64,000 bases of DNA from Pusillimonas sp044464525. Its GTDB lineage: Bacteria; Pseudomonadota; Gammaproteobacteria; Burkholderiales; Burkholderiaceae_B. A model generated the notes under the pieces. It was not told where the DNA came from. It did not search any database and saw only the letters and a program-made list of their open reading frames with translations. This document shows positions 1 to 7,774 of this stretch, piece after piece. Where the stretch lies: positions 8,804 to 72,803 of the forward strand of contig NZ_JBIQLE010000018.1 of the NCBI RefSeq assembly GCF_044464525.1, given 5' to 3'. Every line of letters begins with the position of its first letter. Positions within the stretch are counted from its first letter, which is position 1. A program made the position numbers and the translations under genes.

Positions 1-219
1 GCGCTACCAGGCCATGGACGCCATAAACTATATCTGCCATATCGACCATAGCCGTAGAAAACCTCGATCAAGCTGGGTCCATGGCCACATCGACCCATGC
101 CCAAACAGCTGAAACGCCTTTTGCTGTACAGATTCGCCCGCCATCCGGTCTGATATCCGCCGACGCTCTAGCCAGGGCCTTTATCCACACTCCCACTATG
201 CCGACTCTTAATCTTTTGG
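1..219. other. Left edge, no supported gene
   Basis: I find no convincing gene in this stretch. One plus-strand frame is open from the window edge to a stop near 115, but its roughly 37 residues match no family I recognise. It could be the tail of a gene that starts outside the window, or chance. Confidence 0.3.
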
Positions 220-981
220 GTGTTGCCATTGTTTAGTGATTTGATCGACGACTTCGACAACTATTCACCCCAGCCGGACAAATTTCTAGACGTACCGTTC
301 GTGCCGACGGATGACAAGGTTATCGAGGCCATGTTGAACTTGGCCGAGCTCAAGGCCGAAGACGTGCTCTACGACCTGGGCTCGGGTGACGGCCGCATTG
401 TCGTTGCCGCTGCTCGCGACTATGGCGCCAGCAGCGTTGGCATCGAAATGGATACCGTGCGTATCGCAGACGCCATGGAGTACGCCGGCAACTCTCGTGT
501 TGAGTTCATGGTCGACTTTATTGAAGAAGATATCTTTACCGCCGACTTCAGCGAAGCGACGGTCGTCACCCTATACCTTCTGGATGCCGTGAATGTCAGA
601 TTGCGGCCTCGCCTGTTAAGTCAGCTTCGTCCGGGCACGCGCATCATTTCACAGACTTTCGACATGGGCGACTGGGAAGCCGATGAGCGGCTTCATTTAA
701 GCGGCGTCAATATCTACAAATGGATCGTGCCGGCTCAGGTTGAAGGCGCCTGGGAATGGGAAGGCCTGGACGGCGCCCTATACTGCGTGAAGCTGCAACA
801 AAAATACCAGGCAATTACCGGAAGCGCCTGGATGGCGGGCGCAGCAGCGCATCTGGAAAGCGCATCGCTAACCGGCGGCTCTTTAGAGCTTAGTATTCGA
901 GAAAACGAAACCGCCCCGCTAAAAAACTTCACGCTGGAATTTGAAGACGTTGAGCTGCAAACCGTCTTTGAAGAAATCTAG
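220..981 (+). CDS. Class I SAM-dependent methyltransferase, FAM173-like
   Basis: The protein has 253 residues. Motif I of the Rossmann-fold methyltransferases, DLGSGDGRIVVAAARD, lies near residue 50 and is followed by an acidic ribose-binding stretch, GIEMD. The preceding FVPTDDKVIEAMLNLAEL segment and the motif resemble small bacterial relatives of the FAM173/ATPSCKMT protein-lysine methyltransferases. That is family resemblance; the substrate is unknown. The start is uncertain: GTG at 220 is the longest option, no good Shine-Dalgarno precedes it, and the ATG at 198 runs into a stop in its own frame. There is no signal peptide or membrane segment, so it is presumably cytoplasmic. The next gene, yjdM, follows after 72 bp on the same strand and has no obvious functional link. 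Confidence 0.7.
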   Translation: MLPLFSDLIDDFDNYSPQPDKFLDVPFVPTDDKVIEAMLNLAELKAEDVLYDLGSGDGRIVVAAARDYGASSVGIEMDTVRIADAMEYAGNSRVEFMVDFIEEDIFTADFSEATVVTLYLLDAVNVRLRPRLLSQLRPGTRIISQTFDMGDWEADERLHLSGVNIYKWIVPAQVEGAWEWEGLDGALYCVKLQQKYQAITGSAWMAGAAAHLESASLTGGSLELSIRENETAPLKNFTLEFEDVELQTVFEEI

Positions 982-1053
982 CCAGGCTGCGGCTTGGCCT
1001 TGGGACCTTATGGCATCCAAAAGCAGATGCTTATAGAAGATATAGAGTTCACC

Positions 1054-1395
1054 ATGAATAATTTACCTCCTTGTCCTTCGTGTCAGTCAGAATACACATA
1101 CAACGATGGAACGCTTCTTATCTGCCCTGAATGCGCGCACGAATGGCTGCCACAAGACAGCGCATCCGCCGAAGACGAGGGCAAAATCTACCGCGATGCC
1201 GTGGGGAATATTCTGCAGGACGGCGACACGGTCACAGTGATCAAAGACCTGAAGCTCAAGGGCTCGAGCGCCACCGTCAAAATGGGTACGCGCGTAAAGA
1301 ATATCCGCCTGGTCGACAGCGACCACGATATTGATTGCAAGATTGATGGCTTTGGCCCCATGAGCCTGAAAACCGAATTCGTCAAAAAGGTATAG
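1054..1395 (+). CDS. yjdM: YjdM/PhnA-family zinc-ribbon protein
   Basis: The protein has 113 residues, close to the usual 111. An N-terminal zinc ribbon has two Cys pairs, CPSC near residue 7 and CPEC near residue 24. The conserved C-terminal domain includes the KDLKLKGSS and FVKKV segments seen across the family. The ATG at 1054 was chosen because it begins directly before the zinc ribbon (MNNLPPCPSC); the frame extends further upstream without family similarity. The old name PhnA came from a supposed phosphonate role that is not established for this family, so the function is best called unknown. A triple 16-bp repeat starts at its stop codon. Confidence 0.88.
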   Translation: MNNLPPCPSCQSEYTYNDGTLLICPECAHEWLPQDSASAEDEGKIYRDAVGNILQDGDTVTVIKDLKLKGSSATVKMGTRVKNIRLVDSDHDIDCKIDGFGPMSLKTEFVKKV

Positions 1396-1441
1396 GTCCG
1401 GCAAGGCAGGGGCCCGGCAAGGCAGAGGTCCGGCAAGGCAG
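1394..1441. repeat. Three tandem 16-bp units
   Basis: Three consecutive copies of a 16-bp unit (AGGTCCGGCAAGGCAG and a variant with GGGCCC at its 5' end) run from the yjdM stop codon toward the convergent sirtuin gene. Units one and three are identical and the middle one differs at two bases. It fills the space between convergent genes and may be simple slippage. No strong hairpin is apparent. Confidence 0.85.
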
Positions 1442-1447
1442 AAGCTA

Positions 1448-2335
1448 CTACGCGACGGTTCCTTCCTTATTCCACCTTCGGTCCAGCTCAGACAGGACTT
1501 CAAGCGCGCGTCCGGCCAATCCCACGCCTTGGCCTTTGCTGATCTCGCTTTCGCGCAAGTTGATGCGGATCAACGGCACATTCAGCATAGAGCCGAACCA
1601 TCGAACGGTGGGTACCGCTGTGCCGGCTCCCAGCTCGACGACTACAGGCTGCGAGACGCCCGACAGCCAAGTCTCCAGCCGCTGCTGCTGGTGATCCGTG
1701 CGGGTGGAGACCCAGTCGCCGTCGTTGAACATCAACACATTGGGGCGAGCCAGGGCGCCGCAAGCAGGGCAAGTCGGCAAGGGCGACAATAATCGGCAGG
1801 CCGTTGCATCCACTTCAGGAACCCAGCCATCCGCAGTCCATAAAGCATCGCGACAAACCTCCATGCACTGCAACCAATGCAAAGTACCGTGGCATTCCAA
1901 AATGCGATCCGCAAGGAACCCGGCCTTTTTAAACTGCCCGTCTACATTACTGGTGTAGACGAATGCGCCTTGCGCCACACGATCAGCCCAACGACGCAGA
2001 ATGGCGAAGCCTTCATGCGGCGTGGTCTTGCGATACAGTTCGAGACGATGACCATAAAACCCCCAGGCTAGTTCAGGCTCCCTGCGAAACGCGGCGGGCG
2101 ATGCAATGCGTGTAAATTCCAGCCTGCTCTGCCTGAGCGCCGGATACGCTCGCCACAGACCTTCGTTGCCGCGAAAATCAGGCAAGCCAGAATCAACCCC
2201 CATGCCTGCGCCTGCTGTAATGATTAATCCGTCCGCTCGCTCCAGCCAGTACAAAGCCTGTTGCCAGGCACTTTCCGAAATCGGTGAGTCGACATCGGTC
2301 GAGCGGTCGTAACCGGTGTCTATGTTCGTATCCAT
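1448..2335 (-). CDS. Sir2-family NAD-dependent protein deacylase
   Basis: The protein has 295 residues and complete sirtuin motifs. GAGMGVDSGLPDFRG (near residue 42) binds NAD, TSNVDGQF follows near residue 128, and ECHGTLHWLQC carries the catalytic His. The four structural zinc cysteines are in CMEVC and CPAC. A later GAGTAVPTVRW segment fits the GTS region. Sirtuins remove acyl groups from lysines using NAD. This one is longer than E. coli CobB and looks like an atypical bacterial lineage, so the preferred acyl group cannot be assigned. It is divergent from the gentisate dioxygenase gene, with about 154 bp between the starts. Confidence 0.85.
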   Translation of the reverse strand: MDTNIDTGYDRSTDVDSPISESAWQQALYWLERADGLIITAGAGMGVDSGLPDFRGNEGLWRAYPALRQSRLEFTRIASPAAFRREPELAWGFYGHRLELYRKTTPHEGFAILRRWADRVAQGAFVYTSNVDGQFKKAGFLADRILECHGTLHWLQCMEVCRDALWTADGWVPEVDATACRLLSPLPTCPACGALARPNVLMFNDGDWVSTRTDHQQQRLETWLSGVSQPVVVELGAGTAVPTVRWFGSMLNVPLIRINLRESEISKGQGVGLAGRALEVLSELDRRWNKEGTVA

Positions 2336-2489
2336 TACCTAACCCGAGTTATTGATCCTTGCAGAACATCATGCCAAGCGCGACCTGAATAGACAAGCCT
2401 ATCGAAACAACACTGCGCAAGCTTGCACGACCGAGAGCTCGGCAAGGCCGGCTGATAGAATAAGGAAAGCCCAATTACACGAGACCATC

Positions 2490-3638
2490 ATGAGCGTAAC
2501 AAATGCCGTTCCCTCTCCCGTTCGCCTATCCGCTGTAGCCGCCCCGGGCCAGCCAGAGCCTAGTCCCGCACTCGAAAAGTTGTATCGAGGCTTCGAGCAA
2601 GAGCTGCTGGTGCCGCTCTGGACCGAGATCGGCGATCTCATGCCGCAGGCGCCGCAAAGCAAGGCCAGCCCTCACCTATGGCGGTGGGACAGGCTGCTCG
2701 AGCTGGCCGACGAAGCCGGCCGCATCGTGCCGGTGGGTCGCGGCGGTGAACGCCGCGCCATCGCATTGGCCAACCCCGCGCTGGGCGGACGCCCCTACGC
2801 CACTCCCACGCTGTGGGCCGCCATCCAGTACCTGATGCCCGGCGAAGACGCGCCCGAACATCGCCACACCCAGCACGCCTTCCGTTTCGTGGTCGAAGGC
2901 GAAGGCGTATGGACGGTGGTCAACGGCGACTCCATCCGCATGTCGCGCGGAGACTTCCTGCCCCAGGGCGGCTGGAACTGGCATGCGCACCACAATGCCG
3001 CAAGCGAACCGATGGCGTGGATCGATGGGCTGGACATTCCGTTTTCGTATTACACCGAGTCATCGTTCTTCGAATTCGGCCGCGACAAACTCAATGAGGC
3101 CGAGCTTATCTCGCCGCAATTCTCGCGCTCGGAACGGCTGTGGGGCCATCCGGGTCTACGGCCGGTATCACAGCTGGAATCGACGCCCAGTTCGCCGCTG
3201 TTGGCATACCGTTGGGTGGATACCGATCGCGCGCTTGACGAGCAACTGGCGCTCGAAGAGGAAGGCCATGCCGTAACGCTAAGCTCCGGCCATGCGGCAG
3301 TGCGCTACACCAATCCCACCAACGGCCGCGACGTTCTCCCCACCATCCGCACCGAGATGCACCGGGTTCGTGGCGGGGCCGGCACCTTGGCGCGACGCGA
3401 AGTGGGCTCGTCCGTGTTTCAAGTATTTGACGGCCAGGGCACGGTCACGGTGGGCGAGCACCAGTGGCAGGTGCGCCGAGGCGATATGTTTGTTGTCCCA
3501 TCGTGGGCCAGCTTCCAGGCTCAGGCCGATGCGGACCAGGCCTCGCTTGATCTGTTCCGCTTTAGTGACACGCCGATTTTTGAAGCTCTGCACGCCCAGC
3601 GCGTAGAGGTAACGCAGCCCACAGGCTCCTCACTCTAA
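2490..3638 (+). CDS. gtdA: Gentisate 1,2-dioxygenase (bicupin)
   Basis: The protein has 382 residues. It is a bicupin with an N-terminal cupin around residues 105-185 and a second in the last 110 residues. The first cupin carries the EHRHTQHAFRF metal motif (His124 and His126), followed by GDFLPQGGWNWHAHHN, typical of gentisate dioxygenases. These Fe(II) enzymes open gentisate to maleylpyruvate. The ATG at 2490 was chosen because the upstream extension to 2352 has no family similarity; a weak AAGGAA lies further upstream. No maleylpyruvate isomerase or fumarylpyruvate hydrolase is adjacent, so the rest of the route must be elsewhere. A related cupin substrate such as 1-hydroxy-2-naphthoate or salicylate cannot be excluded. 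Confidence 0.85.
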   Translation: MSVTNAVPSPVRLSAVAAPGQPEPSPALEKLYRGFEQELLVPLWTEIGDLMPQAPQSKASPHLWRWDRLLELADEAGRIVPVGRGGERRAIALANPALGGRPYATPTLWAAIQYLMPGEDAPEHRHTQHAFRFVVEGEGVWTVVNGDSIRMSRGDFLPQGGWNWHAHHNAASEPMAWIDGLDIPFSYYTESSFFEFGRDKLNEAELISPQFSRSERLWGHPGLRPVSQLESTPSSPLLAYRWVDTDRALDEQLALEEEGHAVTLSSGHAAVRYTNPTNGRDVLPTIRTEMHRVRGGAGTLARREVGSSVFQVFDGQGTVTVGEHQWQVRRGDMFVVPSWASFQAQADADQASLDLFRFSDTPIFEALHAQRVEVTQPTGSSL

Positions 3639-3665
3639 AGCTTCTTGCCGGCGTTGCAACACGCC

Positions 3666-3701
3666 GCCGCCTGGGCGCTGCGCTGAGCACCGCCAGGCGG
3701 C
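3666..3701. terminator. GC-rich hairpin after gentisate dioxygenase gene
   Basis: A perfect 9-bp inverted repeat (GCCGCCTGG and CCAGGCGGC) with an 18-nt loop lies 28 bp after the dioxygenase stop codon. There is no T-tract, so it is a weak terminator candidate. Confidence 0.3.
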
Positions 3702-3748
3702 CTGAACTTTGCCCATAAGCCCCAAGCGGCAATACTGAAGACCTATCC

Positions 3749-4288
3749 ATGGCCCTGCGCGCCACCATCTACAAAGCCGATCTGCATATCGCCGACAATG
3801 ATCGCGGCTACTATGGCAGCCACAACCTTACGGTAGCCCGGCACCCCTCGGAAACCGACGAGCGCCTGATGGTGCGCCTGCTGACATACGCCTTATATGC
3901 CGACGCCGACGACAGCCTGGAGTTCACTCGCGGGCTTTCGGCCACCGACGAGCCCGCGCTCTGGCGCAAAGACCTTACCGGCGCAATTTTGCAATGGATG
4001 GAAACCGGCTTGCCCGACGAGCGCCGAATACTCAAGGCCAGTGGCAAGTCGGACCAGGTTATTGTCGTGGCCTACGGCCGAAATGCCGAACTTTGGTGGT
4101 CGGGCTTGCGGGATAAACTGGCACGCACCGACAACCTGGCCGTGTACATGCTGGACCCAGAAGAAACAATGGAGCTTGCAAGCCTGGCGCAACGGAAGAT
4201 GGCGCTGAACGTCAACGTACAGGATGCAGGCGCATGGGTATCAAGCGACGCGGGCAGCGCCAGCCTGCAAATCCGCAAGCTACGCTAA
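3749..4288 (+). CDS. yaeQ: YaeQ family protein
   Basis: The protein has 179 residues, the usual family length. It starts MALRATIYKADLHIADNDR and keeps the family landmarks HPSETDERLMVRLL, then GLSATDEPALW, then YGRNAELWW. YaeQ has a PD-(D/E)XK nuclease-like fold. Its cellular role is not well established; an early link to RfaH/hemolysin expression in enterobacteria is only suggestive. It stands alone on the plus strand with a convergent hydrolase gene downstream. Confidence 0.92.
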   Translation: MALRATIYKADLHIADNDRGYYGSHNLTVARHPSETDERLMVRLLTYALYADADDSLEFTRGLSATDEPALWRKDLTGAILQWMETGLPDERRILKASGKSDQVIVVAYGRNAELWWSGLRDKLARTDNLAVYMLDPEETMELASLAQRKMALNVNVQDAGAWVSSDAGSASLQIRKLR

Positions 4289-4314
4289 TGCCTGTGCCGG
4301 CGCGCCGCCTGCCA

Positions 4315-5154
4315 TCACGGCTGATCGCGCAGTACCCGGGCGGACCAGTTATCGAATGCCAAAGGCCAGCGGCCTCCAACGTCACCGGCAGCATAGCTGG
4401 CTGTGAAATGATTGCAGTTCGGTAACTCCAACGTCTCGACCGGCACATCAGCCTGTTCCAATGCAGCGGCCATCTCGTGCGCTTGACGCTTCAGGTGGGG
4501 GAAATCGTCGTCGCCCCAAGCCAGCAAAAACGGGGGCAAGCCGGCGCGCACCTGGTGAATGGGAGAAGCCTGGTTTTCAGCGGCGAGTTCAGGCGGGCCC
4601 AGGAACCGCGGACGTACCGCCAACCCTGAATTTTCTCCGAAGTAATAAGTACCCGACAGCGGCGCCGAGCCACGCAAACGAGCGGCGCACGGCACGCCGG
4701 GAATAGCTTCGTCGGTAACCGCCAGCAGTGCGGCGTAGTGTCCACCTGCCGAGTGGCCGCTGACAAACAACTGCGTCGGGTCACCGCCCCAGGTGGATAT
4801 ATTTTGCGCCAGCCAGTCGACGGCCCGCGCGCAATCCTGGAACCCTGTCGGGAAGGCATGGGCGGGCGCCAAGCGGTATCCGCCCGATACAAAGCTTATG
4901 CCTTGTGCATTGAGCGCGGGCGCCATGAAGTACATCCATTCCTTATAGCCGTTCGTCCAGCCGCCGCCGTGAAAATACAGCAGAACCCGGCCATCGGGTT
5001 TTTCGGCCGGAAAAATTCCAAGGCTTTGATACGGATCGTCCCCGTAATTCACCTCGACAGGTTGCAGGCCTTTGGCGCGTTCAATGAGCAGGTCGTGATA
5101 TTTCGCCATGTTCTCATTGAACGGCTCCTGGGCAGGGTAGGCATTTCTGTCCAT
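4315..5154 (-). CDS. Alpha/beta hydrolase, esterase/formamidase-like
   Basis: The protein has 279 residues. It has the HGGGW oxyanion motif (YFHGGGWTNG, near residue 62) and the nucleophile elbow GHSAGG (near residue 137), with a late Asp (WGDDDFP) and His (NCNHF) completing the triad. This is the hormone-sensitive-lipase/arylformamidase side of the superfamily. Its start lies 2 bp after the stop of the NicX-like gene, so the two are almost certainly co-transcribed and translationally coupled. In nicotinate degradation the NicX product N-formylmaleamate is deformylated by the hydrolase NicD. This protein is not NicD-like in sequence, but a deformylase or amidase role on the neighbour's product is a reasonable inference. 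Confidence 0.75.
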   Translation of the reverse strand: MDRNAYPAQEPFNENMAKYHDLLIERAKGLQPVEVNYGDDPYQSLGIFPAEKPDGRVLLYFHGGGWTNGYKEWMYFMAPALNAQGISFVSGGYRLAPAHAFPTGFQDCARAVDWLAQNISTWGGDPTQLFVSGHSAGGHYAALLAVTDEAIPGVPCAARLRGSAPLSGTYYFGENSGLAVRPRFLGPPELAAENQASPIHQVRAGLPPFLLAWGDDDFPHLKRQAHEMAAALEQADVPVETLELPNCNHFTASYAAGDVGGRWPLAFDNWSARVLRDQP

Positions 5155-5156
5155 TT

Positions 5157-6236
5157 TTAACGGCGCTCCCGGGGAACAATCATCTTGGGGTCGATCAGGC
5201 GACCGGCATCCACCACGCGAACGCCGTCCAAGTCAATCGAGCAATCGCGCATGGGCAGGTCGTAGTGGCCTCGCGTAGTGCGCTTTCCGCCCCCTTGGCT
5301 ATTGGGCCCGGTGGAAAAGAGGAAATTGCCGGGAAAGCACCGCGATGCGGCGTGGCTGCGCTCGGGTGTGCTTCCGTACATGGCGATGGAGTCCCATCGG
5401 CACTGCGGATTCAAGCCCCATCCTAAATGCGAAATCGCATAAGGGTCCATGTCGTCGTCATGTTCTTTGCCTTCGGCCAGCCATTCGCTCATTAGCGTGG
5501 CATCAAGCCCGCCTTCGATAGAAACGATATGTCCGTCGCGCACCTCGATCTGGATTTCGTCCTGCACATAGCGGCAGTACGGCAGAATGACGATATCGCC
5601 CGGTTGAACCACAACGCGTCCGGTGGCGCTGCCCTCATTCGGGAAGGTGTGGATCAGGCCGACACCCCAATGATCAAACCGGCCGGGCTCGTCCGCGAAG
5701 CCGTATTGGCTCATCACGGGATACTCGCCGCATTCGTAGGTAAGATCGGTGCCCGCCTTGCTGGTGACATGGACTTGCCTTGTTTTTTCGTATATTTGAT
5801 GCGCGTGCAGCACGGCCTCTTTAAGCCCGGCCGGCGCTTGCAGGGCGTGCAGGTCATCCGGAGCGTCAATAACCATCTGCACCCGCGTACCCGCCTGGCG
5901 AACCTCGCGCAACCACGATGCAAAGAGCGGCACATGGAAGATCAGGATCATGTCGGCGGCTTTCAGGGCCTCTAGTGTTCCCTTGCATTGGCCAATAGTC
6001 GGCACGCCCACCTTTGTCCAGCCAGGAATCATGTTCACTTTCAGCTCATAGATGTCTGCTCCCAGCATGTCGGCCGCGGCGAACGCCGCTTCGATATACT
6101 CTGTGCGGGTGCCCAGGTCGCTGACGATGGCGATGGTTTCTTCCTGTTTTACGTTGCAGAGCTCAAACTGCTTCTTGAACAACACCGCCAGCTTAGCGGG
6201 GTTCAAGGTTTGTGTGCGCACATCAGCTTTAATCAT
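5157..6236 (-). CDS. 2,5-dihydroxypyridine 5,6-dioxygenase (NicX)-like protein
   Basis: The protein has 359 residues. It matches the NicX family in length and in landmark segments: the VTSKAGTDL region, then YGFADEPGRFDHW, then ISHLGWGLNP, and near the C-terminus GNFLFSTGPN followed by GHYDLPMRDC. The His of ISHxGWGL and the His-x-Asp of GHYD correspond to the Fe(II)-binding residues of NicX, as I recall that family. NicX opens 2,5-dihydroxypyridine to N-formylmaleamate. The start at 6236 (MIKADV) was preferred over ATG 6257 because GAGGAG sits seven bases before it. None of the other nic genes is in the window, so the substrate could be another hydroxylated N-heterocycle or an unrelated compound of the M29-like superfamily. 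Confidence 0.78.
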   Translation of the reverse strand: MIKADVRTQTLNPAKLAVLFKKQFELCNVKQEETIAIVSDLGTRTEYIEAAFAAADMLGADIYELKVNMIPGWTKVGVPTIGQCKGTLEALKAADMILIFHVPLFASWLREVRQAGTRVQMVIDAPDDLHALQAPAGLKEAVLHAHQIYEKTRQVHVTSKAGTDLTYECGEYPVMSQYGFADEPGRFDHWGVGLIHTFPNEGSATGRVVVQPGDIVILPYCRYVQDEIQIEVRDGHIVSIEGGLDATLMSEWLAEGKEHDDDMDPYAISHLGWGLNPQCRWDSIAMYGSTPERSHAASRCFPGNFLFSTGPNSQGGGKRTTRGHYDLPMRDCSIDLDGVRVVDAGRLIDPKMIVPRERR

Positions 6237-6308
6237 CAATAGTCTCCTCGCGGACATAAGGGATGTCGAACCGGCCGCATCAATAACAAACGTCGTTCGA
6301 TTTTATAA

Positions 6309-6624
6309 TATACAGGTCACGAATCCGGCCGTCTGTTCATCGCCATCTGGCAAACATTGCCCGCGGCAGACGGCGGTTTTTGCGGCACGCTCATCGAGGC
6401 GTTGTCAGACCGGTCGAACCCAGACAAATATTCCACCCTTCTGCGTGCCCCTACCGGCAAGGCGATTGGACCAGATGCTGGCGCACTGCCTGCCGTCTGC
6501 GCCGTCCGAAAGCCGCCTGGCCATTTCCACCATGCTGATCGACAGCACCAATGTTGATGAAGTGCTGAACACCATTCGCAAGGCGTTAAAAGTCCGCCGC
6601 GATGTATCATTGAGCCCGTATTAG
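6309..6624 (+). pseudogene. Frameshifted 3' remnant of an unidentified gene
   Basis: Between the NicX-like gene and azlC there are about 475 bp without an intact gene. From 6309 one frame reads protein-like (including RLFIAIWQTLPAADGG and a later STLLRA). The likely continuation (LPARRLDQMLAHCLP, then STMLIDSTNVDEVLN) lies in another frame, and the switch is near 6450. It ends at the TAG at 6622-6624. A stop codon just upstream means the 5' part is missing. The residue composition on both sides looks like one C-terminal helical domain. I cannot name the family. Confidence 0.4.
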
Positions 6625-6711
6625 CGTTGACGCCTGTTCGCTGGTCCGCCAGACTCGCGCCGAAGTGTGTCCGCTGCTTTCCGAGCAATAAAGCCCTGGG
6701 CCCGAAGCGAC

Positions 6712-7446
6712 ATGAATTCCCGGCAAGCAATATCCAAGAAGCGTCCGTGGCGCGCGGGAGCGCGTGAAGCCATTCCCCTCTTTGGTGGTTATATACCCAT
6801 AGCGATCTCCTTCGGGCTGATCGCCATACAAGCGGGGTTTAGCGCCTGGGAAGCTGTGGCCATTTCCTTCTTGATCTATGCCGGAACCTCGCAATTCCTG
6901 TTCGTCGCCATGGCGGCGTCAGGAGCACCTCTGTGGCTGGTTACGCTGATGACGCTTCTGATCAATGCACGCCACATGGTGTACGGGCCCAATCTGGCGC
7001 CCTGGCTGCCGCCAAGCCGTTGGTGGCCGTGGGTGATGCACGGGTTGACGGACCAGGTCTTCGCCCTGGCCCATACCCGTCTGCCGCAGTTGCCCGCCGA
7101 GCAGCGTCTGGGTTGGTTCGCCGGTGCTTCGCTGCTGGCTTGGTTCAGTTGGGTCGCGGGCACGGCATTGGGAGCCCTGGCGGGGGCGGAACTTACTGCA
7201 CGCTGGCCTTTGCTTGGCGAAGCGATGTCCTTTGCTTTGCCGGCTCTGTTCGTTGTGTTGCTGGCGCCGCGCTTTACATCCAAAATCTGGGCCGCCACGC
7301 TGGGCGCCACCATTCTTGCAGCGTTCCTGCTTCAGCTTAATGGGTGGACGAACGCCGCGATCCCATTGGCCGCGGCATGCGGCACACTTGTTTTTTATGC
7401 GATGAGAAACAATAAAAACTTCAAAGGCGGGTTTCATGGCCACTGA
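6712..7446 (+). CDS. azlC: AzlC-family branched-chain amino acid exporter, large subunit
   Basis: The protein has 244 residues. It opens with REAIPLFGGYIPIAISFGL, the family signature, and continues with FLIYAGTSQFLFVAM and LLINARHMVYGPNLAPWL. About six hydrophobic segments make it an inner-membrane protein. AzlC works with the small AzlD subunit to export branched-chain amino acids and analogues. The start at 6712 was chosen because the preceding residues are not family-like and the conserved part begins soon after. azlD overlaps its 3' end by 11 bp, which confirms the pair. Confidence 0.92.
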   Translation: MNSRQAISKKRPWRAGAREAIPLFGGYIPIAISFGLIAIQAGFSAWEAVAISFLIYAGTSQFLFVAMAASGAPLWLVTLMTLLINARHMVYGPNLAPWLPPSRWWPWVMHGLTDQVFALAHTRLPQLPAEQRLGWFAGASLLAWFSWVAGTALGALAGAELTARWPLLGEAMSFALPALFVVLLAPRFTSKIWAATLGATILAAFLLQLNGWTNAAIPLAAACGTLVFYAMRNNKNFKGGFHGH

Positions 7447-7774
7447 ACTCTGGGTCTCCGTCATCGTCATCGCCATCGGAACGTTTCTGATGCGCGCCCT
7501 GCCTTATGTGTGGATGCAGCGGCGGCTGTCCCGGCAGAACCGCCGGGACGCTTCCGACGGCGTGCCCGCCTGGCTTATTGTTCTGGGGCCGGCCATGATC
7601 TCTGCCATGTTCGGCGTGTCTTTGGCGCCTTCCTCCGACACCACGGGGGCCTGGCTGGCCACCCTGTGCGGCATCGCGCTTACCTTGTACATCTGGTATA
7701 GAACCAAATCACTAAGCTGGCCGGTTTGCGGGGGCGTTGTCATGTACGCGGTCGTATTGATTCTGGCTGCATGA
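7436..7774 (+). CDS. azlD: AzlD-family branched-chain amino acid transport subunit
   Basis: The protein has 112 residues with three to four membrane segments. The TFLMRALPYVW segment near residue 20 is typical of AzlD. It begins inside the end of azlC (11-bp overlap), and its stop codon overlaps the ATG of the next gene (ATGA at 7771-7774). The three genes therefore form one translationally coupled exporter operon. AzlD is the small obligate partner of AzlC. Confidence 0.9.
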   Translation: MATELWVSVIVIAIGTFLMRALPYVWMQRRLSRQNRRDASDGVPAWLIVLGPAMISAMFGVSLAPSSDTTGAWLATLCGIALTLYIWYRTKSLSWPVCGGVVMYAVVLILAA

